From contig JBMNNF010000010.1 in assembly GCA_050953825.1 (NCBI GenBank), positions 124,001 through 188,000 on the forward strand: a DNA stretch of 64,000 bases. Reading direction: 5' to 3'. Both the position numbers and the translations under genes were made by a program. The stretch comes from DUQW01 sp050953825 (lineage in GTDB: Bacteria > Bacillota_I > Bacilli_A > Acholeplasmatales > Acholeplasmataceae). Positions 8,440-21,200 of this stretch are shown here, piece after piece (the stretch's first letter is position 1; each line of letters begins with the position of its first letter). The notes under the pieces are model-generated. The model did not search any database. It was not told where the DNA came from and was given only the letters and a program-made list of their open reading frames with translations.

Positions 8440-9042
8440 ATGGTTGCTGAATTTAAAAGTAGTAATTATGCAAATAGTTATGTAATATGCCGATTTCATG
8501 AATGTATTATCATAAATCCATCTCATAGTTACGAAGAGATAAGTGATTATATCGGTTCAAGATCAATAGTTGGCTTATTTGCAACTGAGATTTCTAAAGA
8601 AAATATCGATCAAATCGCTTACTACAGTGCTCCGTTACATTTATCAACGGAGCAAATTGAAGCAATCAATTCTGATTTTATTTTAGGATACGATTATAAA
8701 AAAAATTATCCATTTAATTTAAATAAAATCAAAATCATTGAATATTTTAACGAACAACAATTTAAAATCGGAGGGAACAATTTTCAAGTATTAATTATTG
8801 ATGGTGTTCAAACTCCGACGACAATTTTTATATATAAAGACAATTTATTTGTTGGCAATTTATTTAACAACAATAAATTGGCGAAAAAGGCAAATTATAA
8901 AAGTTCAATCTATGATTTGAAAAAATCAATCGTAAAACTAATTAATTTGCCAGATGATTACAAACTGTATCACAGTTATCGAGAATCGAATAAATTCTCA
9001 CAAGAAAAAAACAACAACCCCGATCTCAATCGGTGGTTGTGA
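8440..9042 (+). CDS. Metallo-beta-lactamase-fold protein without metal ligands (glyoxalase II-like pseudoenzyme)
   Basis: This 200-aa protein follows the MBL/glyoxalase II sequence pattern strand by strand. ANSYVI...IIINPS stands for the usual NCYLI...IIDPG, and GLFATEISKENIDQI for GIxLTHxHxDHI. DNLFVGNLF stands for NxLFTGDTLF, SIVKLINLPDDYKLYHSYRESN for SIxxLxxLPDDxxxYPGHGxxT, and EKNNNPDLNRWL closes the domain. Every metal-binding residue is replaced: the HxHxDH block reads E50, S52, E54, N55, the GD aspartate is N140, and the PGH histidine is absent. It should not hydrolyse thioesters by the known mechanism and may act as a binding or regulatory protein. A ggggag ribosome site precedes the ATG. 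It stands alone between two terminators. The family call is from pattern, not a search. Confidence 0.7.
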   Translation: MVAEFKSSNYANSYVICRFHECIIINPSHSYEEISDYIGSRSIVGLFATEISKENIDQIAYYSAPLHLSTEQIEAINSDFILGYDYKKNYPFNLNKIKIIEYFNEQQFKIGGNNFQVLIIDGVQTPTTIFIYKDNLFVGNLFNNNKLAKKANYKSSIYDLKKSIVKLINLPDDYKLYHSYRESNKFSQEKNNNPDLNRWL

Positions 9043-9076
9043 AACATTTAAAATACAAATAAATAAGTAGTAGAGG

Positions 9077-9110
9077 ACCTGTAAATCAAATTTAGAGGTT
9101 GTCTTTTTTT
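9077..9110 (+). terminator. Probable terminator after the MBL-like gene
   Basis: ACCT (9077-9080) plus TAAAT pair with ATTTA plus AGGT (9096-9099), with one internal G-G mismatch, followed by a seven-T run at 9104-9110. The T run overlaps the proposed promoter of the giant operon. Confidence 0.55.
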
Positions 9111-9196
9111 AAAGAATGTTATATAATTAACTCATCGAATATTTATTATAAATATTCTTGATAAAAAAAGACTATATTATAGTTAAAGTTTGGAGG
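9099..9196 (+). promoter_or_regulatory. Promoter and palindromic leader of the giant surface operon
   Basis: TTGTCT (9099-9104), a 17-nt spacer and a perfect TATAAT (9122-9127) form the best promoter. The leader then holds a perfect 9-bp inverted repeat, gaatattta (9137-9145) with taaatattc (9149-9157), and a second palindrome, actata-t-tatagt (9171-9183). The ribosome site ggagg (9192-9196) follows, 7 nt before the ATG. The inverted repeats could be operator sites or leader hairpins. Confidence 0.6.
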
Positions 9197-9203
9197 CTAT
9201 ATT

Positions 9204-12200
9204 ATGGGTAAAAAAGGAATGAAAAGGGCACTGATATTTATAATTGCCCTCGTAGGATTATCAGCAACTGCAGGTTATGCATATACTAAATACGAAAAAA
9301 ATAATGAATTAGAAATATTAAAAACGAAAGAGGAGTTATCACTAGGATACTACCAAGGTGATAACGCAGATAGTGTCACAGAAAATATTACCGTACCGCT
9401 TAGTTTAAACGGTATTCCAATTAGATGGGTGTCAAGCGATACCGAGGTGCTCATCATTGAGGATAACAAGGCGGTCATCAAGACGACTGAAAATAATCGC
9501 TCAGTTATTTTGACTGCGGTAATTCAAAAAGGTCGTAAGGTCGCCCACAAATCATTTGAATTAACGATTAAAAACGAGGAATGCCTTATCTCATTTGAGG
9601 GATATGACCATTTTAATTTTTATACGGGCAAAAATCAGGCGATAAATTTACCGCCACCACCAGAAAAAGATGGTTATGATTTCCTCTACTGGTCAACAGA
9701 AGAGGGTGGTGAACCAATTGATACGGCAGAAGGGTTGTCAGAAAGTGTCATCTTATACCCAGTTTTTGTTGCGGAAGTTGATGTTTCGTATAAAGTTGAA
9801 CATTATTATGAGTTACATGATGGATCTTACGTTTTACAAGAAACCGTAAATTTAACTGGGGCAGTCGATGAAATAGTTACTGCTGAACCGATTTTAAGTG
9901 ACGGCTATGTGAAATGTGACCACTTAAATTCAAGAGAACAAGGAACCATCTCTAAAGAGGGTGGTTTAGTTTTAAGGGTATATTATTCCCTAAAAACATA
10001 CCAAGTTAAATATGAATTAGGACTAGGTGAAGGTAATTTCCCTAATGTCACTTATAAACATAACGCATTAATTGCGAGACCTTCACATGTTCCAACTGCA
10101 CCTGGAAGACATTTTGTTCGTTGGTCAGCAACCGAAAATGGACCAGCGTATGTTTTCAATGAAAAGATTACTGAAGATGTTGTGTTGTATGCGGTATTTG
10201 ATCGAAATCAATATAACGTTTACTTTTATAATGGTGCTACTTTATTCCACACCGAAGAAGTATTCTTTGGTGATAATGCCACAAGGCCTTTACAAAATCC
10301 AACTAAAGAAGGTTATGACTTCATTGGTTGGGATCATAATTTAGAAAATATTTCCGGACATACTTATGTCAAAGCTGAATATGAGATTAGAAAATACGTA
10401 GTTAAATTCTACGATTTTAACAATGAATTGTTAGAAGAAGTTTTAAATGTTGAACATTTTTCAAGTGTTACTCCACCTACACCTCCAATAGTTGAAGGAC
10501 ACAAATTTGATAAATGGTCAGTATCAACTAATAATATCACTGGTAATTTATCAGTTTTTGCTGAATACAATAAAAAAGGATATGCAGTTATCTTCTATGA
10601 CCATTTAGGAGTTCCAATTGGCGAACCGCAAACGGTTTTATTTGAAGGTGAAGCTACTCCGCCACAACCTCCAGTTAAACCTAATACTCAAAAATATACC
10701 TACAGATTTACTGGATGGAGTGAAGAAACCGATGTTGTAACTAGTGATTTATACATCTATCCAGAATATGAAGAAACTATTAATAAATATACTTATCGTT
10801 TCATTTTAAAAAATGAAACCGAACCTTTAAAAGAATTAACTGTCCCTTACGGAACAGTAATTGTGGCCCCAGAGACTCCAACAAAAGAACAAACAGCACA
10901 ATATGATTATGAGTTTTTAGGTTTTGAGGGCTTTACTGAAGGAATGGAATTAACTGATAATATTACTTTTGTCGGTAGTTTTGAAGCAATTGAAAGAGAA
11001 TATGAAGTTAAATATTATGTTGAAGGAGCATTCCATAGTTCTGAACCCGTTACTTACGGCCATTCGGCAAATCCACCAGCTGTCACAAAAGATAGTACGA
11101 TTAGTCATGTGTATGAATTGAGTGGATGGTCATTAGAAGAAAATGGAGAAGTAATTGAATTACCAGCCATTGTATGCAATATAGCATTCTATGCCATTTT
11201 TGATGAATTTGATCAAAATTATACTATTAAGTTTGTTGATTATGATGGCAGATTCTTAGACGAAAAAGCTTGGGATTATGGATTAGAACCATCATATGAT
11301 GGATTATTAACTCGGGCACCAGAAACTGGTTGCACCTATAAACATATTGGGTGGTCACCAGAGATTGGTCTAGTTAATAAGAACCAAACTTACACTGCAG
11401 TTTATGAAACTATTATTAATACCTACCCAGTAAGATTTTTCCAAGACGGTGTCTTGTTAAAATCATTTGATGCAGTAAAACATGGTAGTGGAGTTTATTA
11501 TCCATATGTGCCAACTAAAGCATCGACCCAACAATATGATTATATATTTAGTGGTTGGGATCAAGATTATTCTGAAATTACCAAACCAATGGATATTAAG
11601 GCTCAATTTTCAACCACAACTCGTAAATATACTTATGAATTTGTCTCTAATGGAACTATCTTATCACACGGAACTATTGAATATGGTTTAACCGTTCCGC
11701 ATGCTAAAATTCCAGCTGATCCTAGCAACAAACCAAATCACCATTTCGATAAATGGATGATAGGTGATGATGAATATACACCAGAAACGACAATTACTGG
11801 TAATGTTACAATCAATGCCCATTTTGAAATTGATCGTTTTACAATTACTTTCAAAAATCATAATGGCGATGTCTTACAAACACTTGAAGAAATTGCTTAT
11901 GGCACGATGCCAAATTATTCTAATGCAAAACCAACCAAACCAGCAACTGATAAGTACACTTACACATTTAGTCATTGGTCACCACAAATTGTATTAGTAA
12001 CTGGCGACGAAGAATATATTGCTGAGTTTAGTCGTGAAATTAACGAATATAGAATTACCTGGTTTAATCATGATGGAACCGAAACTATAGATTCACAAGA
12101 TGTTCCTTACGATGAACTTCCAGTTTATGGTGGCGCTTTACCAACTAAACCAGCTGATGCCCAATATACTTATATTTTTGACGGCTGGACACCAGCTGTT

Positions 12201-15200
12201 GTTGCGGTTACAGGAGTCGCATCTTATACAGCTAAATTCAGAGGCGAAACTAATAAATATAGCGTAACATGGAATGATTATAACGGAGAATTATTAAGGA
12301 CTGATTTAAATATCCTTTACAGTTCAACACCATTCTATGGTACTAATAATCCAACTAGAACATCATCAGTATCAACTGATTATGCCTTTGCTGGTTGGTC
12401 ATTAACCAAAGGTGGCGACATCCTTGAACAATTACCAACTGTTTCAGGTAATATGATTTTCTTTGCAAATTATAGTGAATCAGTAAGACAATATGAAGCA
12501 ACTTGGGTTGTTGATGGTCAAGATAATGTGACAACAAATCACGATTATGACACTCAATTTAATGATGATGCAGTCTTAAAAGAAAAAGAAGAAGATTCTA
12601 AATATACTTATGTGTTTAGTGGATGGTCATTAAAAGAAGATGGTGACATTCTCGAACAATTACCAATTGTTTTAGGTGATAAAACATTCTATGCTATCTT
12701 TAATGAAATTCCAAAAACATACACATTAACTTACACAGTTGATGGTGAAGTCGACGGTGAAGTTGAAGAATATGATTTTGGTGATGAAATTACACCAAGA
12801 CCAGAACCAAGTAAAACTGGTTATACATTAAGTGGTTGGACAGTACCTGAAACAATGCCGGACCATGATGTTATTGTTGCAGGAATATTTACCATTAATC
12901 AATATAACTTAACTTACAAAGTTGATGGCGAAGTTGATGGTGAAGTCGAAGAATATGACTTTGGTGATGAAATTACACCAAGACCAGAACCAAGTAAAAC
13001 TGGATATACCTTTAGTGGTTGGAGTGAAATTCCAACCCACATGCCAGCTAACGATGTTGAAGTAGTTGGTACTTTTACCGTGAATCAATATAATTTAACT
13101 TATTATGTTGACGGTGAAGTCGATGGTGAAGTCGAAGAATATGACTTTGGTGATGAAATTACACCAAGACCAGAACCAATTAAAACAGGTTATACCTTTA
13201 GTGGTTGGAGTGAAATTCCAACCAATATGCCAGCTAACGATGTTGAAGTAGTTGGTACTTTTACCGTGAATCAATATAATCTAACTTATTATGTTGATGG
13301 CCAAGTCGATGGTGAAGTCGAAGAATATGACTTTGGTGATGAAATTACACCACGACCAGAACCAAGTAAAACTGGTTATACCTTTAGTGGTTGGAGTGAA
13401 ATTCCAACTCACATGCCAGCTAACGATGTTGAAGTAGTTGGTACTTTTACCGTGAATCAATATAATTTAACTTATTATGTTGATGGCCAAGTCGATGGTG
13501 AAGTCGAAGAATATGACTTTGGTGATGAAATTACACCACGACCAGAACCAAGTAGAAAAGGTTATACCTTTAGTGGTTGGAGTGAAATCCCAACCAATAT
13601 GCCAGCTAACGATGTTGAAGTTACTGGTACTTTCACAATTAACCAATATGATTTAAACTATGTTTTAAATAACGGAGAAGACAATATCGTCATTTCAATG
13701 GATTATAATGCGGATATTGTGGCACCAAATAATCCAGATAAAACTGGTTACTCATTTGATGGTTGGGATATTGAAATTCCAGCTAAAATGCCAGCTCATG
13801 ATGTCACGATTAATGCTAAATGGAAAATTAATACCTATAATATTAAATTCCATCTAGATAATGGTGATGGCTTTATTCAAATATTCCAAGACTACAACAC
13901 AGCAGTAACTGCACCTTCAGGATTTGAAAAAGTTGGCCATAACTTTAATGGTTGGAGCGTAGATGTTCCACAAACAATGCCAGCTTACAATATGGAAATT
14001 ACTGCTAAGTGGTTGTTAAAAGAATATACAATTACATTCGTTGGAATAGAACCTGCACCAGAATCTCAAACTATTAAATACAATCATTATGCAACTAAAC
14101 CAGAGTATGAACCAAAAGCAGGTTATACTCAAGGTTGGTATGAAAAATATGATGAAAATATTCATGCAGAACCAATAACTACTTTATTTGATTTTGAAAA
14201 TACTCCAATTGATAGAGACTATACAATTGAATATTTTGAAAATGTCACTATTGATGAGGCGTTTGCTAATGCTGAGGCATACTTTGATGATCCTAATAGT
14301 CAAGAGTTATTAGACAGCGCGTGGAAGAAAGATGTTCCAAGTGGGGAAGATTCATACACATATGCCGAATTCCATATAGATTCAGACAATAAAGAAATAA
14401 CTGTCAATATATTTGATAAGTCAATATCTCTAGTTGAAGTATTAAGTGGTCTAGATCCAGTTCATAATACTGATGCTTTTAGTAGTTTAGTGGGTGTATT
14501 GACAGGAAGTGGGTCAGGGTCATTAGCTCCAGGAGTTGCGGCCATCATGAATGCCGTCGGCCAAAGTGGTGCTAAACATTTCCAAATTCCAATTGATGAA
14601 AATAACTTGGCGTATGACTTACTATCGGAATTTGGAGGAGCTACTATTGGTGGCAAATTAAGTGGTGGAATCTTACCGATAGATGACCAAATGGAATTAA
14701 ATATTGTTGCGGCAGTCTTCGGAAAAACTGTAGCTAATTTAGCTGATGCTGGATATTGGCAAGAAGTAGACGATGATGGCTTACCAACCGGTAATCCTAG
14801 AGCGCCTAGGACTGATGATTTGTACGCTTTATTAGCATGTAGTTTTGATATAATGACTTTTGGTGATTATCCAATCGCCCTATATGGCGATGTCAACGGC
14901 GCTGAAGTTTCAATTGGCGAACTGACAACATATTTTAACAAATTTGAAATTGCAGTTTCTAATGAGACTAATGTTTTTGACTCTTCAAACGAACCAATTT
15001 CAATTAAATTATTTGAGGTAGTTACTAATCTTGCACTTGTGAATAATAAACCAGTCGCTGAAGAAACCGAAAATTTAATTGATGAACTATCAAATATTAC
15101 TAAAGTTGACATGAATGCTAGATTGAAATTGTCAATTTTAGTCCCTGAATCGTATAAGTTAGTAAGAGTCCAAATATTTGCTAAAGATGAACAAGATTTA

Positions 15201-18200
15201 TATACAATTGAAATATTACCTACAGAAATTGAAGGCGATTACTATTTCAAATCCAACAAAGATTTTAAAGTTGAAATTGAAATTCGAGAAACATATCAAG
15301 TTCAATTCCTAGATCATCTAAATGTTCTAATAGGTGAAGTTCAAACTGTACAACATGGTAAGAGTGCTACAGCACCAAATGATCAATATAGAGCTGGATA
15401 TACATTTGATGGTTGGGATAAAGAATTTGATTCAGTTGAATCCGATTTAACAATTAAACCAATATTTACACCAATTCAATACAATATCAACTATCACTTA
15501 GATGGTGGAACTAATAACACATCAAATCTAAGTAATTTTACTGTTGAATCTCCAGATATCGTATTACTTGACCCAACAAAATCAGGTTTTGATTTTGTAG
15601 GATGGTACGCAAATGCCAACTTTACTGGTGAACCAATTACGCAAATTGATGCTAATTCAATTGGTCATAAAGATGTATATGCTAAATTTGATATTTCTCA
15701 AGTGGTAGTATCAATTAGTGGTTATGATGCACCAGTTACTTACGGTACGGGTAATGTTACATTAACCGCAAATGTTGAACATGCATTTGCTAGTTCAGCT
15801 ATATATGAATGGTATAAGGGTGATACTTTATTAATTGGAAAAACAACTAATCAAATTCAATTAACTGATGTCGCTCATAGTGGAATTTATAAAGTAAAAG
15901 TCTCTATTACTAGCGAGAATCAAACCACCACAGCTAATTCACAAGTTGATATCATTATCAATCGAGCAGCATCTGAAATTACAGTAAGTGATAAGATTGT
16001 AACATATAATGGTCAAGCTCATTCGATAGTAGCGGAATTAAATCATGAAGAAGCAGAATTAGAATACATTAATAATGGAAAAGTAGATGCTGATACATAT
16101 ACAGTTACCGTTAGTGTTCCACAATCTGATAACTATTTAGCAGCATCCAAAACCGCAACACTAACTATCAACAAAGCTACTTACGATATGAGGGGTATCA
16201 CATTTGTTGATGATGATAGTAAAGTATATAACGGAGAAATCCAAACCATAACTATTAATGGTGATCTTCCGGATGATGTTTCTGTAAGATATTTAAATAA
16301 TGAAAATAAGAAGGCTGGAACCTATAAAGTAACAGCTGTCTTTGATGGTGATTACAATAACTACAATAACATTCCAAATATGGTAGCTTACTTAACCATC
16401 AATAAAGCAACTCATGGTATGAACGGAGTTGAATTTAATGATGCGATTGTAACATACAATACAGAAGTTCAAAAAATCTTTATTAGTGGATCGCTTCCTG
16501 ATGGAGTTACAGTAGTATATTCAAATAATGAAAATAAGAATCACGGTACTTATGAAGTAACAGCAACCTTCATTTTTGATTATGAAAACTATAACCCAAT
16601 TCCAGCGAAGAAAGCTAATTTAACGATTAACCAAGCTACTGCAACTCTAACAATTCATAATAAGGAATCAGTATACGGTGCTCAAGAAGTAGGCTTAACC
16701 GCAACCTTAAGTGGAATGTTAGGAACAGACAGTATTACATACGAATTATCGAAAGCTCCAGGAACAGATGTTAAGGTAGGTGGATATGCAATTACAGCTG
16801 ATATAACAGTTGGTAATAATAACTATGACTTAACAATTAATAATGGAGTATATACAATTAATCCAAAACCAATCACCGTAACAGCAACTACAGAATCATA
16901 TACATACGGTGAAGCAATTACTCTTAAGTATTCAGCACCAGGATTAGTAGTAGGAGATCAATTAACAGGAGCATTAGCGATTCAAAATCCAGTATATGCT
17001 CAAGATAGACTAGTAGTAGGAGAATATGCAATTCTACAAAATGGAGTTACAAGTGAAAATAACCCTAACTATACAATCACTTATGAAGGTGGTACTTTAA
17101 CAATTAATAAAGCTGCTGCAACCTTAACAATTCATAATAAGGCATCAGTCTACGGAGAAGGTCTAGTAGGCTTAACCGCAACCTTAAGTGGAATGTTAGG
17201 AACAGACAGTATTACATACGAATTATCGAAGGCTCCAGGACAAGATGTTCAAGTAGGTGGATATGCAATTACAGCTAATATCACAGCTGATAATGGTAAC
17301 TATAACCTAACAGTTAATGACGGAGTATATACAATTAATCCAAAAGCAATCACCGTAAATGCAACCCCTAGAACAATTACATATGGAGATGCTAAACCAG
17401 CATTAGGCTATACAATAGTAGAAACTCTACCTTATGGTCAAACAGAATTAACAGGAACATTAAAAGTAGATTTAGCACATTATAATGACAATACATATCC
17501 AGATGTTAATAATAATCCGGGATATAAGATAGTTCAAGATACACTAACAAATGCTAATAACCCTAACTTTACTATTACTTACAACTTTAGTTATGTAGTA
17601 ATTAATCCAAAAGCAATCACCGTAACAGCAACTACAGAATCATATACATACGGTGAAGCAATCACCCTTAAGTATTCAGCACCAGGATTAGTAGTAGGAG
17701 ATCAATTAACAGGAGTATTAGCGATTCAAAATCCAGTGTATGCTCAAGATAGACTAGTAGTAGGAGAATATGCAATTCTACAAAATGGAGTTACAAGTGA
17801 AAATAACCCTAACTATACAATCACTTATGAAGGTGGTACTTTAACAATTAATAAAGCTGCTGCAACCTTAACAATTCATAATAAGGCATCAGTCTACGGA
17901 GAAGGTCTAGTAGGCTTAACCGCAACCTTAAGTGGAATGTTAGGAACAGACAGTATTACATACGAATTATCGAAGGCTCCAGGACAAGATGTTCAAGTAG
18001 GTGGATATGCAATTACAGCTAATATCACAGCTGATAATGGTAACTATAACCTAACAGTTAATGACGGAGTATATACAATTAATCCAAAAGCAATCACCGT
18101 AACAGCAACTACAGAATCATACACATACGGTGAAGCAATCACCCTTAAGTATTCAGCACCAGGATTAGTAGTAGGAGATCAATTAACAGGAGCATTAGCG

Positions 18201-21200
18201 ATTCAAAATCCAGTATATGCTCAAGATAGACTAGTAGTAGGAGAATATGCAATTCTACAAAATGGAGTTACAAGTGAAAATAACCCTAACTATGCAATCA
18301 CTTATGAAGGTGGTACTTTAACAATTAATAAAGCACCAACAAAAGTAGTAATTGATAACAAGACATCAGTATACGGTTCAGCACTTGAAAACTTAACAAC
18401 ACAAGATCCAACAGTATTATTTGGAAATGATACGCTAGACTATTCATTAAGTAAAGCTGGAACCAATGATGCTGGATCATATGATATTACAGGAAATGCA
18501 GTAGCAGAAGACAATCCTAACTACGCAATTACCTTTGAAAAAGGAACATATACAATTAATCCAAAAGCAATTACCGTAAATGCAACCCCTAGAACAATTA
18601 CATATGGAGATGCTAAACCAGCATTAGGCTATACAATAGTAGAAACTCTACCTTATGGTCAAACAGAATTAACAGGAACATTAAAAGTAGATTTAGCACA
18701 TTATAACGACAATACATATCCAAATGCTAATAACAATCCAGGATATAAGATAGTTCAAGATACACTAACAAATGCTAATAACCCTAACTTTACTATTACT
18801 TACAACTTTAGTTATGTAGTAATTAATCCAAAAGCAATCACCGTAACAGCAACTACAGAATCATATACATACGGTGAAGCAATCACCCTTAAGTATTCAG
18901 CACCAGGATTAGTAGGAGGAGATCAATTAACAGGAGTATTAGCGATTCAAAATCCAGTGTATGCTCAAGATAGACTAGTAGTAGGAGAATATGCAATTCT
19001 ACAAAATGGAGTTACAAGTGAAAATAACCCTAACTATGCAATCACTTATGAAGGTGGTACTTTAACAATTAATAAAGCACCAACAAAAGTAGTAATTGAT
19101 AACAAGACATCAGTATACGGTTCAGCACTTGAAAACTTAACAACACAAGATCCAACAGTATTATTTGGAAATGATACGCTAGACTATTCATTAAGTAAAG
19201 CTGGAACCAATGATGCTGGATCATATGATATTACAGGAAATGCAGTAGCAGAAGACAATCCTAACTACGCAATTACCTTTGAAAAAGGAACATATACAAT
19301 TAATCCAAAAGCAATTACCGTAAATGCAACCCCTAGAACAATTACATATGGAGATGCTAAACCAGCATTAGGCTATACAATAGTAGAAACTCTACCTTAT
19401 GGTCAAACAGAATTAACAGGAACATTAAAAGTAGATTTAGCACATTATAACGACAATACATATCCAAATGCTAATAACAATCCAGGATATAAGATAGTTC
19501 AAGATACACTAACAAATGCTAATAACCCTAACTTTACTATTACTTACAACTTTAGTTATGTAGTAATTAATCCAAAAGCAATCACCGTAACAGCAACTAC
19601 AGAATCATATACATACGGTGAAGCAATTACTCTTAAGTATTCAGCACCAGGATTAGTAGTAGGAGATCAATTAACAGGAGCATTAGCGATTCAAAATCCA
19701 GTATATGCTCAAGATAGACTAGTAGTAGGAGAATATGCAATTCTACAAAATGGAGTTACAAGTGAAAATAACCCTAACTATACAATCACTTATGAAGGTG
19801 GTACTTTAACAATTAATAAAGCTGCTGCAACCTTAACAATTCATAATAAGGCATCAGTCTACGGAGAAGGTCTAGTAGGCTTAACCGCAACCTTAAGTGG
19901 AATGTTAGGAACAGACAGTATTACATACGAATTATCGAAGGCTCCAGGACAAGATGTTCAAGTAGGTGGATATGCAATTACAGCTAATATCACAGCTGAT
20001 AATGGTAACTATAACCTAACAGTTAATGACGGAGTATATACAATTAATCCAAAAGCAATCACCGTAAATGCAACCCCTAGAACAATTACATATGGAGATG
20101 CTAAACCAGCATTAGGCTATACAATAGTAGAAACTCTACCTTATGGTCAAACAGAATTAACAGGAACATTAAAAGTAGATTTAGCACATTATAATGACAA
20201 TACATATCCAGATGTTAATAATAATCCGGGATATAAGATAGTTCAAGATACACTAACAAATGCTAATAACCCTAACTTTACTATAACTTACAACTTTAGT
20301 TATGTAGTAATTAATCCAAAAGCAATCACCGTAACAGCAACTACAGAATCATATACATACGGTGAAGCAATCACCCTTAAGTATTCAGCACCAGGATTAG
20401 TAGTAGGAGATCAATTAACAGGAGCATTAGCGATTCAAAATCCAGTGTATGCTCAAGATAGACTAGTAGTAGGAGAATATGCAATTCTACAAAATGGAGT
20501 TACAAGTGAAAATAACCCTAACTATACAATCACTTATGAAGGTGGTACTTTAACAATTAATAAAGCTGCTGCAACCTTAACAATTCATAATAAGGCATCA
20601 GTCTACGGAGAAGGTCTAGTAGGCTTAACCGCAACCTTAAGTGGAATGTTAGGAACAGACAGTATTACATACGAATTATCGAAGGCTCCAGGACAAGATG
20701 TTCAAGTAGGTGGATATGCAATTACAGCTAATATCACAGCTGATAATGGTAACTATAACCTAACAGTTAATGACGGAGTATATACAATTAATCCAAAAGC
20801 AATTACCGTAAATGCAACCCCTAGAACAATTACATATGGAGATGCTAAACCAGCATTAGGCTATACAATAGTAGAAACTCTACCTTATGGTCAAACAGAA
20901 TTAACTGGAACATTAAAAGTAGATTTAGCACATTATAATGACAATACATATCCAGATGTTAATAATAATCCGGGATATAAGATAGTTCAAGATACATTAA
21001 CAAATGCTAATAACCCTAACTTTACTATAACTTACAACTTTAGTTATGTAGTAATTAATCCAAAAGCAATCACCGTAACAGCAACTACAGAATCATATAC
21101 ATACGGTGAAGCAATCACCCTTAAGTATTCAGCACCAGGATTAGTAGGAGGAGATCAATTAACAGGAGCATTAGCGATTCAAAATCCAGTGTATGCTCAA

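Noticed and set aside
8203..8526. Minus-strand open frame across rpmG
   Set aside because: It covers the rpmG promoter, gene and terminator antisense; its residues make no recognisable protein.
9010..9036. Terminator at the end of the MBL-like gene (acaacc-ccgat / atcgg-ggttgt)
   Set aside because: The hairpin is good but has no T run on the plus strand. It would terminate only minus-strand transcription, where no gene was found; the hairpin at 9077-9110 is the better candidate.
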